Part shown: positions 16,543 through 25,475 of the stretch, piece after piece
Layout: each line of letters opens with the position of its first letter
Numbering within the stretch: position 1 is the first letter of the stretch
From: Candidatus Sulfotelmatobacter sp.
GTDB taxonomy: Bacteria; Acidobacteriota; Terriglobia; Terriglobales; Acidobacteriaceae
Length of the DNA stretch: 64,000 nt
NCBI GenBank assembly: GCA_025462865.1
Contig: JAOAPI010000067.1
Location: forward strand, 1 to 64,000
Direction: 5' to 3'
Translations under genes and position numbers: made by a program
Notes under the pieces: generated by a model
Told to the model about the DNA's origin: nothing
Databases searched by the model: none
What the model saw: only the letters and a program-made list of their open reading frames with translations

Positions 16543-17976
16543 TTACCCGCGCGTCTTTTTCTTGATCTCGATATTAAGTCGTCGGATTTTCTGATTGAGC
16601 GTCGAGAGCGGAACTTTGAAATGCTCGGCGGCTTCAGTTTGGTTCCAGTTACACTTCTCCAGCATCTCGGTGATGATTCGCCGCTCCACGTCCTCAACGA
16701 TTTCGAACAGGGAAGAGTCAGCCGGCGGATCGTGCAACGAAAAAGCTGAACCTCGCCCCAGCAGATTGTCGGGCAGCAGGTCCACTCCGATATTGATTCC
16801 CGAGGACAGCACAACAGCACGCTCGATTACATTTTCAAGTTCGCGCACATTGCCCGGCCAGGAATACGACATCAAGGGTCGCAGCGCTTCTGGCGTAATA
16901 TTCGGCACCGGGCGTTCATTCTCGTCGGCATACCTCTTCAGAAAGAAATCGACCAGCAGCGGAATGTCCTCTTTGCGCTGCCGCAAGGGAGGAAGCTCGA
17001 TGGTGATCACGTTCAGTCGGTAAAACAGGTCCTCGCGGAATCGCCCTTCCCGAACCAGGTGGCGGAGGTCCACGTTGGTAGCGGCGATAATGCGCACGTC
17101 CACCTGAACTTCCTGCACTCCGCCAAGGTGCATAAAGCGACGGTCCTGTAGCACACGCAGAATCTTGGCCTGCGTATCCAGGCCCATCGTGGCAATTTCG
17201 TCGAGAAACAGCGTGCCCCGATCCGCCATCTCGAACAGGCCCTTCTTCGAAGCAATGGCGCTGGTGAATGCGCCCTTGACGTGCCCGAAAAGCGTGGACT
17301 CTAGCAGATCGGTGGGCATGGATCCGGTGTTAACCGGAACAAAAGGCCGATCATGACGCGGCGAATTGAGATGCAGCGCCTTGGCAATGACTTCTTTGCC
17401 TGTCCCGCTTTCCCCCTGTAACAGCACGGTAGAGCGGCTGTTGGCCACCTGTGCTACGAGATCGAATATTTTGAGCATCGGCTCGCTCTTGCCGACGATA
17501 TTTTCGAAATTGTAGCGCTGCTTCAGAGCGCGCTTGAGTTGAACATTTTCTTCTTCCGCCCGGCGCCATCCCACGGCGGCGCGCACGTCGGCCAGAAGCT
17601 TTTCATTATCCCAGGGCTTCTGTACGAAGTTGGCCGCGCCGGATTGCATGGCGCGAACCGCGTTTTCCACAGTCCCGTAGGCCGTGATCATGATGACCGG
17701 AAGCCTTGTTTCGTGGGCGCGAATCTCGGCCAGAATCTCCATACCATCCCGCCCCGGCAGCGCGAGGTCGAGCAGGATCAAATCAAAAGGATGCTCTCCG
17801 ATCCGCTGCAGGCCCGCTTCACCGCTGACGGCAGTCTCAACGGAGAAACCTTCCATCTCCAACAAAGTCTGTAGAGATTCGCGAATCTCAGCTTCGTCAT
17901 CGATAATCAGCACCGCGCCGTCCAGGCCCGGGGTTCCGTTCAATAGCGAACGCGAGATGACTGCGGTGTCAGACAT
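16543..17976 (-). CDS. NtrC-family sigma-54-dependent response regulator
   Basis: The 477-residue protein has a receiver domain (DLILLDLALPGRDGME, Asp near residue 70), an AAA+ domain with Walker A GESGTGKE and Walker B GTLFLDEIATM, and a C-terminal Fis-type helix-turn-helix (NQTEAAEHFKVPLSTLNQKI). The sigma-54-contacting loop reads GAFTSA in place of the canonical GAFTGA; the essential Thr is kept. Its start overlaps the 3' end of the upstream kinase gene by 8 bases, so they form a translationally coupled two-component pair. Confidence 0.93.
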   Translation of the reverse strand: MSDTAVISRSLLNGTPGLDGAVLIIDDEAEIRESLQTLLEMEGFSVETAVSGEAGLQRIGEHPFDLILLDLALPGRDGMEILAEIRAHETRLPVIMITAYGTVENAVRAMQSGAANFVQKPWDNEKLLADVRAAVGWRRAEEENVQLKRALKQRYNFENIVGKSEPMLKIFDLVAQVANSRSTVLLQGESGTGKEVIAKALHLNSPRHDRPFVPVNTGSMPTDLLESTLFGHVKGAFTSAIASKKGLFEMADRGTLFLDEIATMGLDTQAKILRVLQDRRFMHLGGVQEVQVDVRIIAATNVDLRHLVREGRFREDLFYRLNVITIELPPLRQRKEDIPLLVDFFLKRYADENERPVPNITPEALRPLMSYSWPGNVRELENVIERAVVLSSGINIGVDLLPDNLLGRGSAFSLHDPPADSSLFEIVEDVERRIITEMLEKCNWNQTEAAEHFKVPLSTLNQKIRRLNIEIKKKTRG

Positions 17977-20887
17977 ATTCGGCCTTGGAATGAACTGCCT
18001 TTTTACTTAGAGGGAAATCCAGCGTGAAGGTTGTACCTGCGCCCGGATGGCTCTCTACGCGAATCTTTCCCGCATGTTCCTGAATGATGCCGTAAGTGAC
18101 CGACAGACCCAGACCGGTGCCGCGGGCCTGACCTTCGCGGGGAGAAGTCTTCGTCGTAAAGAACGGATCGTAGATGCGCTGAATGTGCTCGGGGGCGATG
18201 CCCGATCCGGTGTCGGATACCGACACGCTGACGCTGTCGCCATTTAGAGTTGTCACGCGCAGCCTGCCCCCGCCGGGCATTGCATCCTTCGCGTTCAGGA
18301 ATAGATTCAGGAATACTTGCTGCAGTCTTCCCGCATTGCCCTGAATTGCCGGCACATGAGGCGAGAGCGCATTGTCGACTTCAACCTTGGCTACCTTAAA
18401 CTGATGTTCGAGCAGCGCCAGCGTGTCAGAGATCACTTTGTTCACGTCGACATCGCCGATCTCGCTGCCGCTGGTGCGCGAGAAATTTAGCAGGTTATTT
18501 ACAATCTCGGACGCGCGAAAAGTCTGGCGCGTGATTTTCTCCAGCAATCCCGACTTCTGCGCGTCGCTCTGCAGTTGCTTCGCGAGCATCTGGGTATATG
18601 AAGAAATGACAGCTAGCGGTGTGTTTACTTCATGAGCCACACCGGCAGCCAGCAGGCCGATAGACGAGAGTTTGTCGGCTTGGGAGAGCTGCGCCTCAAG
18701 CTCAATGCGCTCGGTAATGTCGTCAATAATGATCAGCCGGCCGATGACTTCGAATTTCTTTGTGACCAGCGGCGCAAGTGCGACGTTCACCGTTCGAACT
18801 TCATTGGCGGGAGTCTTCAACCGGAATTTGTACAGGTTTCGAATGCCCGGTTCCTGACGCATGCGATTGAACTCTTCCACAAACTCAGCCGGGAAAATTG
18901 CCTTCAGGGGCTGGGTCAGCGTCTGCCAGCGCGGAACCGCATACATCACTTCCATCTGCGCGTTCCAGCTCTCTATACGGTCTTCCATGTCCAAAGCCAT
19001 CACGCCCACATTGATGGATTCGACAATGTTCTCGTTGAAGTCCTTTAGTCTTTCGTATTCAGCCGCCTTCTGTTGCAAGGACGCATAGAGCCGCGAGTTC
19101 TGAATGGCGATTCCTAGATAACCGCCCAGGGTCTCCAGCAGTTCCATGTCTTCGCTGGAGAGGAAGTCGCCCTGCGTTGTTTTGCCTAGCCCGAGGACCG
19201 CGATGGTCTTCCGCTGCGCCTGGCACGGAATGTAGTAGTTGAGATCCAGTCGCGCAATGGCTTGCTGCGCGGCAGGCGTCTCGCGTGGCACCTGGTGTGT
19301 GTTCTCGAAAAACAGATGTCCAGCTTGCTCAGGACGGGGCGCGCCCAGGAACGTAAGATCAATCGCACCCGGGGCAGACGAGCCAAATGACTTAGCCAGC
19401 ACAAATTGTCCGGCCTCTTCCCCGGCCAGGAAAATCGCCATGCGATCGACCAGAAGCGTGCGAGACAAACGGTCGATCAGCGAAGAGAGCAGGGTATTGA
19501 GATTCGTCTCCGAACCCAGCTCGCGGCCGAACTCCAGAAGCGTGCGGCGATAGTCATAACGCGTGCGGTAGAAGAATTGATCGATGCGGTCTTGAATCCA
19601 CTTGCGAACCGGATCGAACAAAAGCGCAGTCACCACAACCGCTAGGATCAAGCCGACCGGTCCTGAGCTCGGCTGCCAGTTGTGCACCAGAAGCGCCACG
19701 CCTGCGACTAGCCCAAAATAAAGTCCGACTACAATGGCCGCTGCCAGCGTGTAGACCACTCCACGCTTGAAGATCAGGTCCACATCCATCAGGCGATAAC
19801 GGAAGATGGCGTAACCGAAGGTGAGCGGCAGCAGGGCCAGCGACAGCGCTGAAACCTTCATGGTCGCGCCCGGCAGCGAGCCCATCAAATACGGAATAAC
19901 GTAAAAAAGTGTGTAGGGAACAATTGCCAGAATGGTTCCGCGTGTCACCCACTTCAATTGCTGCCGCAGAATCGTGGTGCTCGCGCGCCGATAGCTGTAC
20001 CAGAGCACAACGGCGGCAGCCAGAAAGAACACCGACCCGTAAGACATTTCCATGCGGTCGAGGTTCCAGCGCAGCCGTTCACTGGCCTGAAGCCAGCGCA
20101 TGGCAATGATGTGCCATGCCAACAAAATCGTTCCCGGCACGTAGACCAGCGCCTGCAAAAACGGATGCTTGCGCACAATCTGACGTTTCTCGGGAAAGGT
20201 GAGAACGAAGTGAAGAAATAGCGCGGGCTGCAGCACTCCCGCGGTGATGTTGCCCCAATAAATTACCCAGTCAAAATCGTTCAGTTTGCCGGTGTACTTA
20301 AAAGAATAGGCGATGAAAGAGACCAGGCAAAAAATGTAAAAGTGCGTGGAGCCGACGGCAGTCCAGCGGCGCAGCAATACGTAGATGCCAATCCCTAGAT
20401 AAATGAGAGCGATCACTCGCAGCCAGTGGTTCAGTGACCGTTCCGCCGGCACCAGAATGACGCTGGAATCCAGTGGGACTGATTGTCGCAGCAACGAATA
20501 AGCAGCCTTGGACCAAACGCCATTTCGGTAGAGTTGGCGCTCCAGTCCCGACATGTTTTGGACTTCTTGTCCGTTGATGGAAACTAATTGATCGCCCGGT
20601 TTGATTCCGCTCTTGGCCCCCGGACCGCTGGGTTCTACGCGGTCAGCCGTTAGCCGCCCCGCGTGTTCGACCCACCATACTCCGTCCTCCGGGACCAGAA
20701 TTTTCCACTCTGACTTGAAATTAAAGACGGCAAATACCACGCCAGCAACTGTCAGAAGAAACAACAGCACTGCAACAGAGCGGATTTGGCTTTCCCGGTT
20801 CATGGATTTCGGCGGCGCCCCAACAGGTGGGCTAGCGGTCCGCGAATTACCACTAGACTGATGCTCAATGAGCAACTTCGCTGCCAT
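17969..20887 (-). CDS. PDZ-containing multi-transmembrane sensor histidine kinase
   Basis: The 972-residue kinase has, in order, a membrane helix (VAVLLFLLTVAGVVFAVF), a PDZ-like segment (GPGAKSGIKPGDQLVSINGQ), a block of about seven or eight membrane spans, and a GAF domain (LLVDRMAIFLAGEEAGQFVL). A PAS domain (INVGVMALDMEDRIESWNAQ) follows, then HisKA with phosphoacceptor GVAHEVNTPLAVI and HATPase_c (GTGLGLSVTYG). It should phosphorylate the NtrC-type regulator encoded downstream, with which it overlaps by 8 bases. The PDZ between membrane parts suggests sensing of C-terminal peptides or envelope proteins, but this is inference. An internal ATG at 20803 is an alternative start. Confidence 0.92.
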   Translation of the reverse strand: MAAKLLIEHQSSGNSRTASPPVGAPPKSMNRESQIRSVAVLLFLLTVAGVVFAVFNFKSEWKILVPEDGVWWVEHAGRLTADRVEPSGPGAKSGIKPGDQLVSINGQEVQNMSGLERQLYRNGVWSKAAYSLLRQSVPLDSSVILVPAERSLNHWLRVIALIYLGIGIYVLLRRWTAVGSTHFYIFCLVSFIAYSFKYTGKLNDFDWVIYWGNITAGVLQPALFLHFVLTFPEKRQIVRKHPFLQALVYVPGTILLAWHIIAMRWLQASERLRWNLDRMEMSYGSVFFLAAAVVLWYSYRRASTTILRQQLKWVTRGTILAIVPYTLFYVIPYLMGSLPGATMKVSALSLALLPLTFGYAIFRYRLMDVDLIFKRGVVYTLAAAIVVGLYFGLVAGVALLVHNWQPSSGPVGLILAVVVTALLFDPVRKWIQDRIDQFFYRTRYDYRRTLLEFGRELGSETNLNTLLSSLIDRLSRTLLVDRMAIFLAGEEAGQFVLAKSFGSSAPGAIDLTFLGAPRPEQAGHLFFENTHQVPRETPAAQQAIARLDLNYYIPCQAQRKTIAVLGLGKTTQGDFLSSEDMELLETLGGYLGIAIQNSRLYASLQQKAAEYERLKDFNENIVESINVGVMALDMEDRIESWNAQMEVMYAVPRWQTLTQPLKAIFPAEFVEEFNRMRQEPGIRNLYKFRLKTPANEVRTVNVALAPLVTKKFEVIGRLIIIDDITERIELEAQLSQADKLSSIGLLAAGVAHEVNTPLAVISSYTQMLAKQLQSDAQKSGLLEKITRQTFRASEIVNNLLNFSRTSGSEIGDVDVNKVISDTLALLEHQFKVAKVEVDNALSPHVPAIQGNAGRLQQVFLNLFLNAKDAMPGGGRLRVTTLNGDSVSVSVSDTGSGIAPEHIQRIYDPFFTTKTSPREGQARGTGLGLSVTYGIIQEHAGKIRVESHPGAGTTFTLDFPLSKKAVHSKAEYV

Positions 20888-21355
20888 GTTTGTCCTTCAA
20901 CCCGGTGCCCGCTAACTACCGTGTCCAAAGCAACTTCCAAGATTATAGATGGATTTCTGGAAACTAACTACGTTTTCCCGGAGGTTTCTGTGGAATCTTG
21001 TATCGCGCAAGGATTGGAAAAGGTTAACCGCAGCTCTTTGGAGGCAAAAACCTGCCGACCGGTCGGCCTATCAGGGTCTTAAAACCGGGGCTAGTAAAGG
21101 CGTTCCGTCCCAATATGGTTCGATGAACCACCGATGTGGGATTTGGTAATTAGAAATAAGGCCGCCACAATCCTGTGACAGTAGGCGGGGATTTTGAATT
21201 GCCGCCATTTGGCCCTGATGCCGGCACACTAAAAACTTGGGTGGCACGTGACCTGGCCTATTTGACGGTAGAGGCGCCAAGCGAGAAAAGCACGGGGAAC
21301 GCTCTCGACCATAGCGCGTCCCCCGATTTTTCCTGTTGAGGCACATAACAGCTGA
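20888..21355. other. Long intergenic region with a 14-bp perfect palindrome
   Basis: 468 bases separate the kinase gene from the end of the six-gene signalling cluster. No convincing frame was found. GCCGACCGGTCGGC (21054-21067) is a perfect palindrome and could be an operator or hairpin. The region upstream of the kinase should hold its promoter. No riboswitch was recognised. Confidence 0.4.
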
Positions 21356-21757
21356 CTAGGACGGCCAGGGCGCGGCCTGTGCATTCGCCGGTCCCAGGCT
21401 TACGCGGATCACGTTCATGAGTTCGTCATTGTCGGCGGGTTTTTGAAGAAATGCCGTAGCCCCCGCCTTCAGCGCCCGCTCTTCATTGTTCTGAGGATCG
21501 CGCGCGCTAAGCACAATCACGGGCACGCCAGCGAGAGCATCACTGTTCTGCAGGCGGTCAAGGACGACGAAACCGTCACCGACAGGCAGCCCAAGATCCA
21601 GAATGATCAGGGCCGGGCGGTCCTTCTGCGCGGCCGCGATCGCCGTGTAGCCGTCGGTTGCAGTAGTGACGTCGAAATTATTGGCTCGTAACCGCAGGCG
21701 TAGCGCACGCACCAGATCAGGATCGTCGTCAACCACCAGAATTTTTGGTCTTCGCAT
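21356..21757 (-). CDS. Single-domain response regulator
   Basis: The 133-residue CheY-like receiver has the acidic pair VVDDDPD, phosphoacceptor Asp in ALIILDLGLPVGDG, the Ser/Thr switch VIVLSARD and the conserved Lys in AFLQKPAD. There is no output domain. It is the last gene of the signalling cluster, 28 bases after the REC-kinase gene, with a purine-rich AGGAG upstream of the ATG. It could act as a phosphate sink or shuttle for the cluster kinases. Confidence 0.9.
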   Translation of the reverse strand: MRRPKILVVDDDPDLVRALRLRLRANNFDVTTATDGYTAIAAAQKDRPALIILDLGLPVGDGFVVLDRLQNSDALAGVPVIVLSARDPQNNEERALKAGATAFLQKPADNDELMNVIRVSLGPANAQAAPWPS

Positions 21758-21785
21758 TTGTGTTCTCCTTTTGCTTACGAATTTC

Positions 21786-23378
21786 TTAGTTGGAATCTTT
21801 TGTAGTTTTCCCTGTGGAGATTTGTTGTCGTTCCCGGTTGCTGAAAATCATCTGACTTACGCAATCCGCAAGCGATTGAACCTGTTCCGGCAGGGGTCCC
21901 GTCCGGGCGGCAGATAGGAGTTCGACTGGAACGGTGGTGATGGTTATTGTGCATTTGGTTTTCAGATCGGGTACGCGGTCCAACTGCTCTCGAACGCGCG
22001 TGGTCATGATCCCGGCACGCTGCACGTCCGTTGATGCCACGACAAAAAAAGTCTCAGTCGTGCCCGAGGTTCCCATTGGTGGCAGGGCCAGATCTTTGTC
22101 CAGATAGATACAGCGGCTCACAATTTCATGGCACTGCTGCCGTGTATCTTTCCAATTTCCTTTCGGCGGATTGCTGAGGGGTGTGATTTCGATGCGCAGC
22201 AGAACGAATGACGGGCGCAAATGGCCCTGGTACGTCACCACCGGTGCCAGCAGCTTGGCCAGCGAGTACACGGGCAAAGTGAAAGTAAAAGTGCTGCCTT
22301 GACCGGGTTCGCTTGACACCCAGATGCGTCCTTGATGCAGGCGGACGATTTCCCTCGAGATGAACAGGCCCAGTCCCAGTCCGGAGCGGTTGTTGTCAAC
22401 CGAATCGGGATCCTGATAAAGACGTTCAAAGATCAGTGCCTTGGCTTCCGGGCCGATGCCGCGTCCAGTATCGCTGACCGAAATGTAGACGGAGCCTGGA
22501 TCGGCATCCACCATGTTGGCTTGGATCATCACCGCCCCATCGGGAGGGGTGAACTTGATCGCATTGTCCGCCAGGTTGATCAATACTTCGAGGACGCGGT
22601 CTGGATCGGCGTGCACCAGGGGGAGCCGTTGGTCGAGTCCGATCTCCAATCCCACCTTTTTCTCGTTCGCGGTTGGCCGCAGCATTGCAACCGCTTGTTG
22701 CACCAGTTCGTTCAGCGCGATGCAACGCGGCTCAACTCGCATCTTGCCGCTCTCGGCGCGCGTGGCCTCGAGCAGGTCGCGAATCATGGCATGCAACTGA
22801 TTCACGCTTTTCAGCACGACCTTCAAGTGGTCGGCTTGGTCTGGCGGAATCGGGCCGGCTATCCCGTCCAACAGCAAAGTCACGTACTGGTGGATGCACG
22901 TCAGAGGCGTGCGCAGCTCGTGCGACACGTGGGAGAGGAACTGATTCTTGAACTCCAATTGCTGTTTCTGAGCGATTTCCAGCGAGCGAAGCAGCGCCTG
23001 CCGTTCTATGGCGTAGCGCATCGCTCGCTCCAGGTTCTTGCTGGAGATGTTGCCCTTGACTAAATAATCCTGCACGCCATGATGGACTGCTTTCATTGCG
23101 AGCACTTCATCATCCTGCCCGGAGAGCACCACGACCGGCACGTTCGGAGAGTGCTCCATCAGGCGTCGAAATGTCTCTGCTCCATGGCTGTCGGGAAGGT
23201 TCAGGTCCAACAGCACCAGAGATGGGGTCTCCCGGCTGAGGGACGCGAGGCCATCCGATAACCGATTAACGCAATTCACCTTTACCGGAGATTGGCCTTC
23301 CACCAGGCGAAGGCGGACCAAATCTGCGTCTCCCGGGTTGTCTTCGATGAGTAAAACGTTCGTAGTGGGTTCATTCAT
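21786..23378 (-). CDS. Receiver-histidine kinase with degenerate GGDEF-like C-terminal domain
   Basis: The 530-residue protein starts with a receiver (LIEDNPGDADLVRLRL, Asp in LVLLDLNLPDSHG) and continues with HisKA (FLSHVSHELRTPLTCI) and HATPase_c (SDTGRGIGPEAK, GLGLGLFISREIV). After residue 365 comes about 150 residues with alternating strands and helices (FVLLRIEITPLSNPP, ETFFVVASTDVQRAG, CTITITTVPVELL) that resemble a GGDEF fold but lack GGDEF and catalytic residues. No membrane span. Its ATG overlaps the in-frame TGA that follows the amber-interrupted receiver gene (ATGA), implying coupled translation. Confidence 0.88.
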   Translation of the reverse strand: MNEPTTNVLLIEDNPGDADLVRLRLVEGQSPVKVNCVNRLSDGLASLSRETPSLVLLDLNLPDSHGAETFRRLMEHSPNVPVVVLSGQDDEVLAMKAVHHGVQDYLVKGNISSKNLERAMRYAIERQALLRSLEIAQKQQLEFKNQFLSHVSHELRTPLTCIHQYVTLLLDGIAGPIPPDQADHLKVVLKSVNQLHAMIRDLLEATRAESGKMRVEPRCIALNELVQQAVAMLRPTANEKKVGLEIGLDQRLPLVHADPDRVLEVLINLADNAIKFTPPDGAVMIQANMVDADPGSVYISVSDTGRGIGPEAKALIFERLYQDPDSVDNNRSGLGLGLFISREIVRLHQGRIWVSSEPGQGSTFTFTLPVYSLAKLLAPVVTYQGHLRPSFVLLRIEITPLSNPPKGNWKDTRQQCHEIVSRCIYLDKDLALPPMGTSGTTETFFVVASTDVQRAGIMTTRVREQLDRVPDLKTKCTITITTVPVELLSAARTGPLPEQVQSLADCVSQMIFSNRERQQISTGKTTKDSN

Positions 23379-23524
23379 TGTTTTGTTTGCTCTCCTCGTG
23401 GTGGCAGGCTGGCAATGCCGAACCAGAATTGTTCAATCGATTTCATCGCGGCAAAAAATTCAGTGAGATTTCCCGGCTTGCAGACGTAGCAATTCGCACC
23501 CAGTTCGTAGCTGCGCATGACGTC
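23375..23524 (-). pseudogene. In-frame downstream remainder of the amber-interrupted receiver gene
   Basis: Directly after the TAG at 23525-23527 the same frame continues for 49 codons to a TGA at 23375-23377. It encodes DVMRSYELGANCYVCKPGNL and then TEFFAAMKSIEQFWF, which is exactly the missing end of the receiver domain (alpha-4, the conserved Lys of beta-5, alpha-5). The TGA overlaps the ATG of the next gene as ATGA. No plausible internal start would make this a separate protein. Confidence 0.75.
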
Positions 23525-23824
23525 CTAACTCAGTTGTGACGTGCTGAAGATAATGACGGGGATGCGCCGCAGTTCCGGCCCTGCCTTCATCGCGGCCAGG
23601 ACGGCCAGGCCACCTCGCTTGGGTAGATTCAAGTCCAGGATCACGAGATCGGGATGCATCGCATTGCCATAGCTCCCTCGACGGTTCAGAAAAGCCAGCG
23701 CTTCCACGCCATCCTCAACGCTATGGATCTGGCAGCTCGGTGCGCACTCTTTCAGCGCTTCGCAAGCCAGCTCGATATCAGCCGGGTTGTCATCAACGAT
23801 CAGAAGCTGACGCGGAGATTTCAT
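23525..23824 (-). CDS. Response-regulator receiver truncated by an in-frame amber codon
   Basis: The 99-residue product begins MKSPRQLLIVDDNPADIELA and has the phosphoacceptor Asp in DLVILDLNLPKRGG and the switch Ser/Thr in IIFSTSQLS. It then meets TAG at 23525. A Rcp1-like receiver needs about 145 residues; the missing part is encoded immediately downstream in frame. The truncated form lacks the conserved Lys, beta-5 and alpha-5 and is unlikely to fold or signal normally. Its ATG overlaps the upstream kinase stop by four bases. Explanations are a recent nonsense mutation, amber readthrough or a sequencing error. Confidence 0.85.
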   Translation of the reverse strand: MKSPRQLLIVDDNPADIELACEALKECAPSCQIHSVEDGVEALAFLNRRGSYGNAMHPDLVILDLNLPKRGGLAVLAAMKAGPELRRIPVIIFSTSQLS

Positions 23825-25002
23825 GGCTTGCCGTCTTTCTCATCGGACGAATCGAGCGGAATGGTGAACTTAAACGTGGAACCGGTACCGGCCTGCGATT
23901 CGACCCAGATTTTTCCGCCATTGCGCTCGATAATTTTTTTGCATATCGCCAGGCCGATGCCGTTGCCCGGATATTCAGTGCGGGCATGCAAGCGCTGGAA
24001 GACCACGAAGATATTTTCGGCAAACTCGGGCGCAATTCCGATTCCGTTATCGGCCACACTGAAATGCCAGTGCCGTTCTTTTTTTTCTGCCTGGATGGAA
24101 ATCACCGGCGCCTGTTCCCCGCGAAACTTGATGGCGTTCCCGATCAAATTCTGGAAGAGTTGTGCCATCTGCGTGCGATCCGCCCAAACTCCGGGTAAGT
24201 TTGCATACGTGATCACCGCCCCGCCTTCCTGAATGGTCGCACCCAGAGTCTTACGGACTTCTTCCAGCACCGCGTTGCAATCGACGGTCGAATACGTGCC
24301 ATTGGCGCGGCCTACCCGCGAAAACGCCAGCAGATCCTGAATCAGTACCTGCATGCGCAAAGCGCCCTCGCTGGCGTAGCCGATAAATTTGTCGGCGTTC
24401 TCGTCCAGCTTCCCGCGATAGCGTTCGGAGAGCAGTTGGGTGTAGGCGGCGACCATGCGCAGAGGCTCCTGGAGGTCGTGCGATGCGACGTAGGCGAACT
24501 GCTCAAGGTCGGCGTTGGATCGCGCCAGCTCATCAACCTTCTTTGCCAGATCTCTTTCTGCCTGGTGGCGCAAGCTACGCTCGTATTTCTCCTGCAAGGC
24601 GCGACGAATTACCTCCGGCAGACGCGCCAGCCCGTCTTTTAAAACATAATCAGTAGCGCCTTGCCGGATGCACTCGACAGCGGTCACATCCCCCAGTGCT
24701 CCCGAAACCAGGATCATTGGAACGTCCAGGTTTTGTCGACGGAGCACGTTCAGCGCCTCCATTCCTTTCCAGTTCGGCAGGTTGTAATCAGCCAGCACTA
24801 CTTCGGGCGAGTGTGTGCGCAGCGCTTCGGTGAAGCCATCTTCATCCTGTACGATTACGGCGCTCACCTCGAAGCTATCCTTACGTAGAGCCCGCAGGAC
24901 CAGTTCTGCATCCAGCGCGTTGTCTTCCACCAGCAAGGCGCGCAGCCTCGGTTTTGGCCCGACTGTGTTTGCCGCTGCGAGTTTAGTTCCAGTACTGCTC
25001 AT
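23821..25002 (-). CDS. Receiver-histidine kinase hybrid (Cph1-like kinase core)
   Basis: The 393-residue soluble protein has an N-terminal receiver (LLVEDNALDAELVLRALR, Asp in VVLADYNLPNWKG, Lys in DYVLKDGL). A short coiled coil (AERDLAKKVDELARSNADLE) leads into HisKA with FAYVASHDLQEPLRM, the form found in phytochrome-type kinases, and HATPase_c (VADNGIGIAPEFAENIF, GNGIGLAICKKI). The receiver-first order suggests it is switched by an upstream phosphodonor. Four-base ATGA overlaps join it to the genes on both sides. Confidence 0.92.
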   Translation of the reverse strand: MSSTGTKLAAANTVGPKPRLRALLVEDNALDAELVLRALRKDSFEVSAVIVQDEDGFTEALRTHSPEVVLADYNLPNWKGMEALNVLRRQNLDVPMILVSGALGDVTAVECIRQGATDYVLKDGLARLPEVIRRALQEKYERSLRHQAERDLAKKVDELARSNADLEQFAYVASHDLQEPLRMVAAYTQLLSERYRGKLDENADKFIGYASEGALRMQVLIQDLLAFSRVGRANGTYSTVDCNAVLEEVRKTLGATIQEGGAVITYANLPGVWADRTQMAQLFQNLIGNAIKFRGEQAPVISIQAEKKERHWHFSVADNGIGIAPEFAENIFVVFQRLHARTEYPGNGIGLAICKKIIERNGGKIWVESQAGTGSTFKFTIPLDSSDEKDGKP

Positions 25003-25475
25003 TTCACCTGCCCGGCTAGCCGCAGCGTCCCATTGGTTACAGGAGGCTGATTCGTAACCAGCCAGTACAGTCCCAGCAGCTTTACCATCTTCCGGAACTC
25101 GTCGAAATCCACCGGCTTCTGCAGGTAGCTGTTGACTCCGAGGTCATAGCCGTGAGCCATGTCCCGCTCTTCCCGCGAAGACGTCAGCAACACGACGGGT
25201 ATGGTCTTGGTCCGCGGATCGCTTTTGACCTGCTCGAGGACCTGCATCCCGTCTACCTTAGGCAACTTCAGGTCGAGTAGAACCAGCTTTGGGGGATGTT
25301 CAAAAGATCGCTGGCCGTGGACTCCCAGGCAAAACAGGAAATCCAAGGCTTCCTCGCCGTCGCGTGCGATAAAGACGCGGTTGGCCAGATTTTCCGAGCG
25401 CCGTGCATGCAGAGTAAGATCGACGTCCTCTTGACTGTCATCAACCAAAAGAATGTCGACTTCAGGTGAGTTCAT
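24999..25475 (-). CDS. Rcp1-type single-domain response regulator
   Basis: The 158-residue receiver has ILLVDDSQEDVDLTL, Asp in KLVLLDLKLPKVDG, the switch VVLLTSSREERD and Lys in NSYLQKPVDF. The long alpha-4/beta-5 region and LLGLYWLV tail are typical of regulators paired with phytochrome-like kinases. It lies between the large ethylene-receptor-like kinase and the REC-kinase with ATGA overlaps on both sides, so it is the likely first phosphate acceptor of the large kinase. Confidence 0.92.
   Translation of the reverse strand: MNSPEVDILLVDDSQEDVDLTLHARRSENLANRVFIARDGEEALDFLFCLGVHGQRSFEHPPKLVLLDLKLPKVDGMQVLEQVKSDPRTKTIPVVLLTSSREERDMAHGYDLGVNSYLQKPVDFDEFRKMVKLLGLYWLVTNQPPVTNGTLRLAGQVK

Noticed and set aside
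21239-21256. TGGCACGTGACCTGGC as a possible sigma-54 promoter
   Set aside because: The -24 element fits but the essential GC of the -12 element is GG, and no plus-strand gene follows.
20960-21355. Intergenic region considered as a GEMM (c-di-GMP) or other riboswitch
   Set aside because: The conserved loops of GEMM and other classes known to me could not be found; only a palindrome is present.
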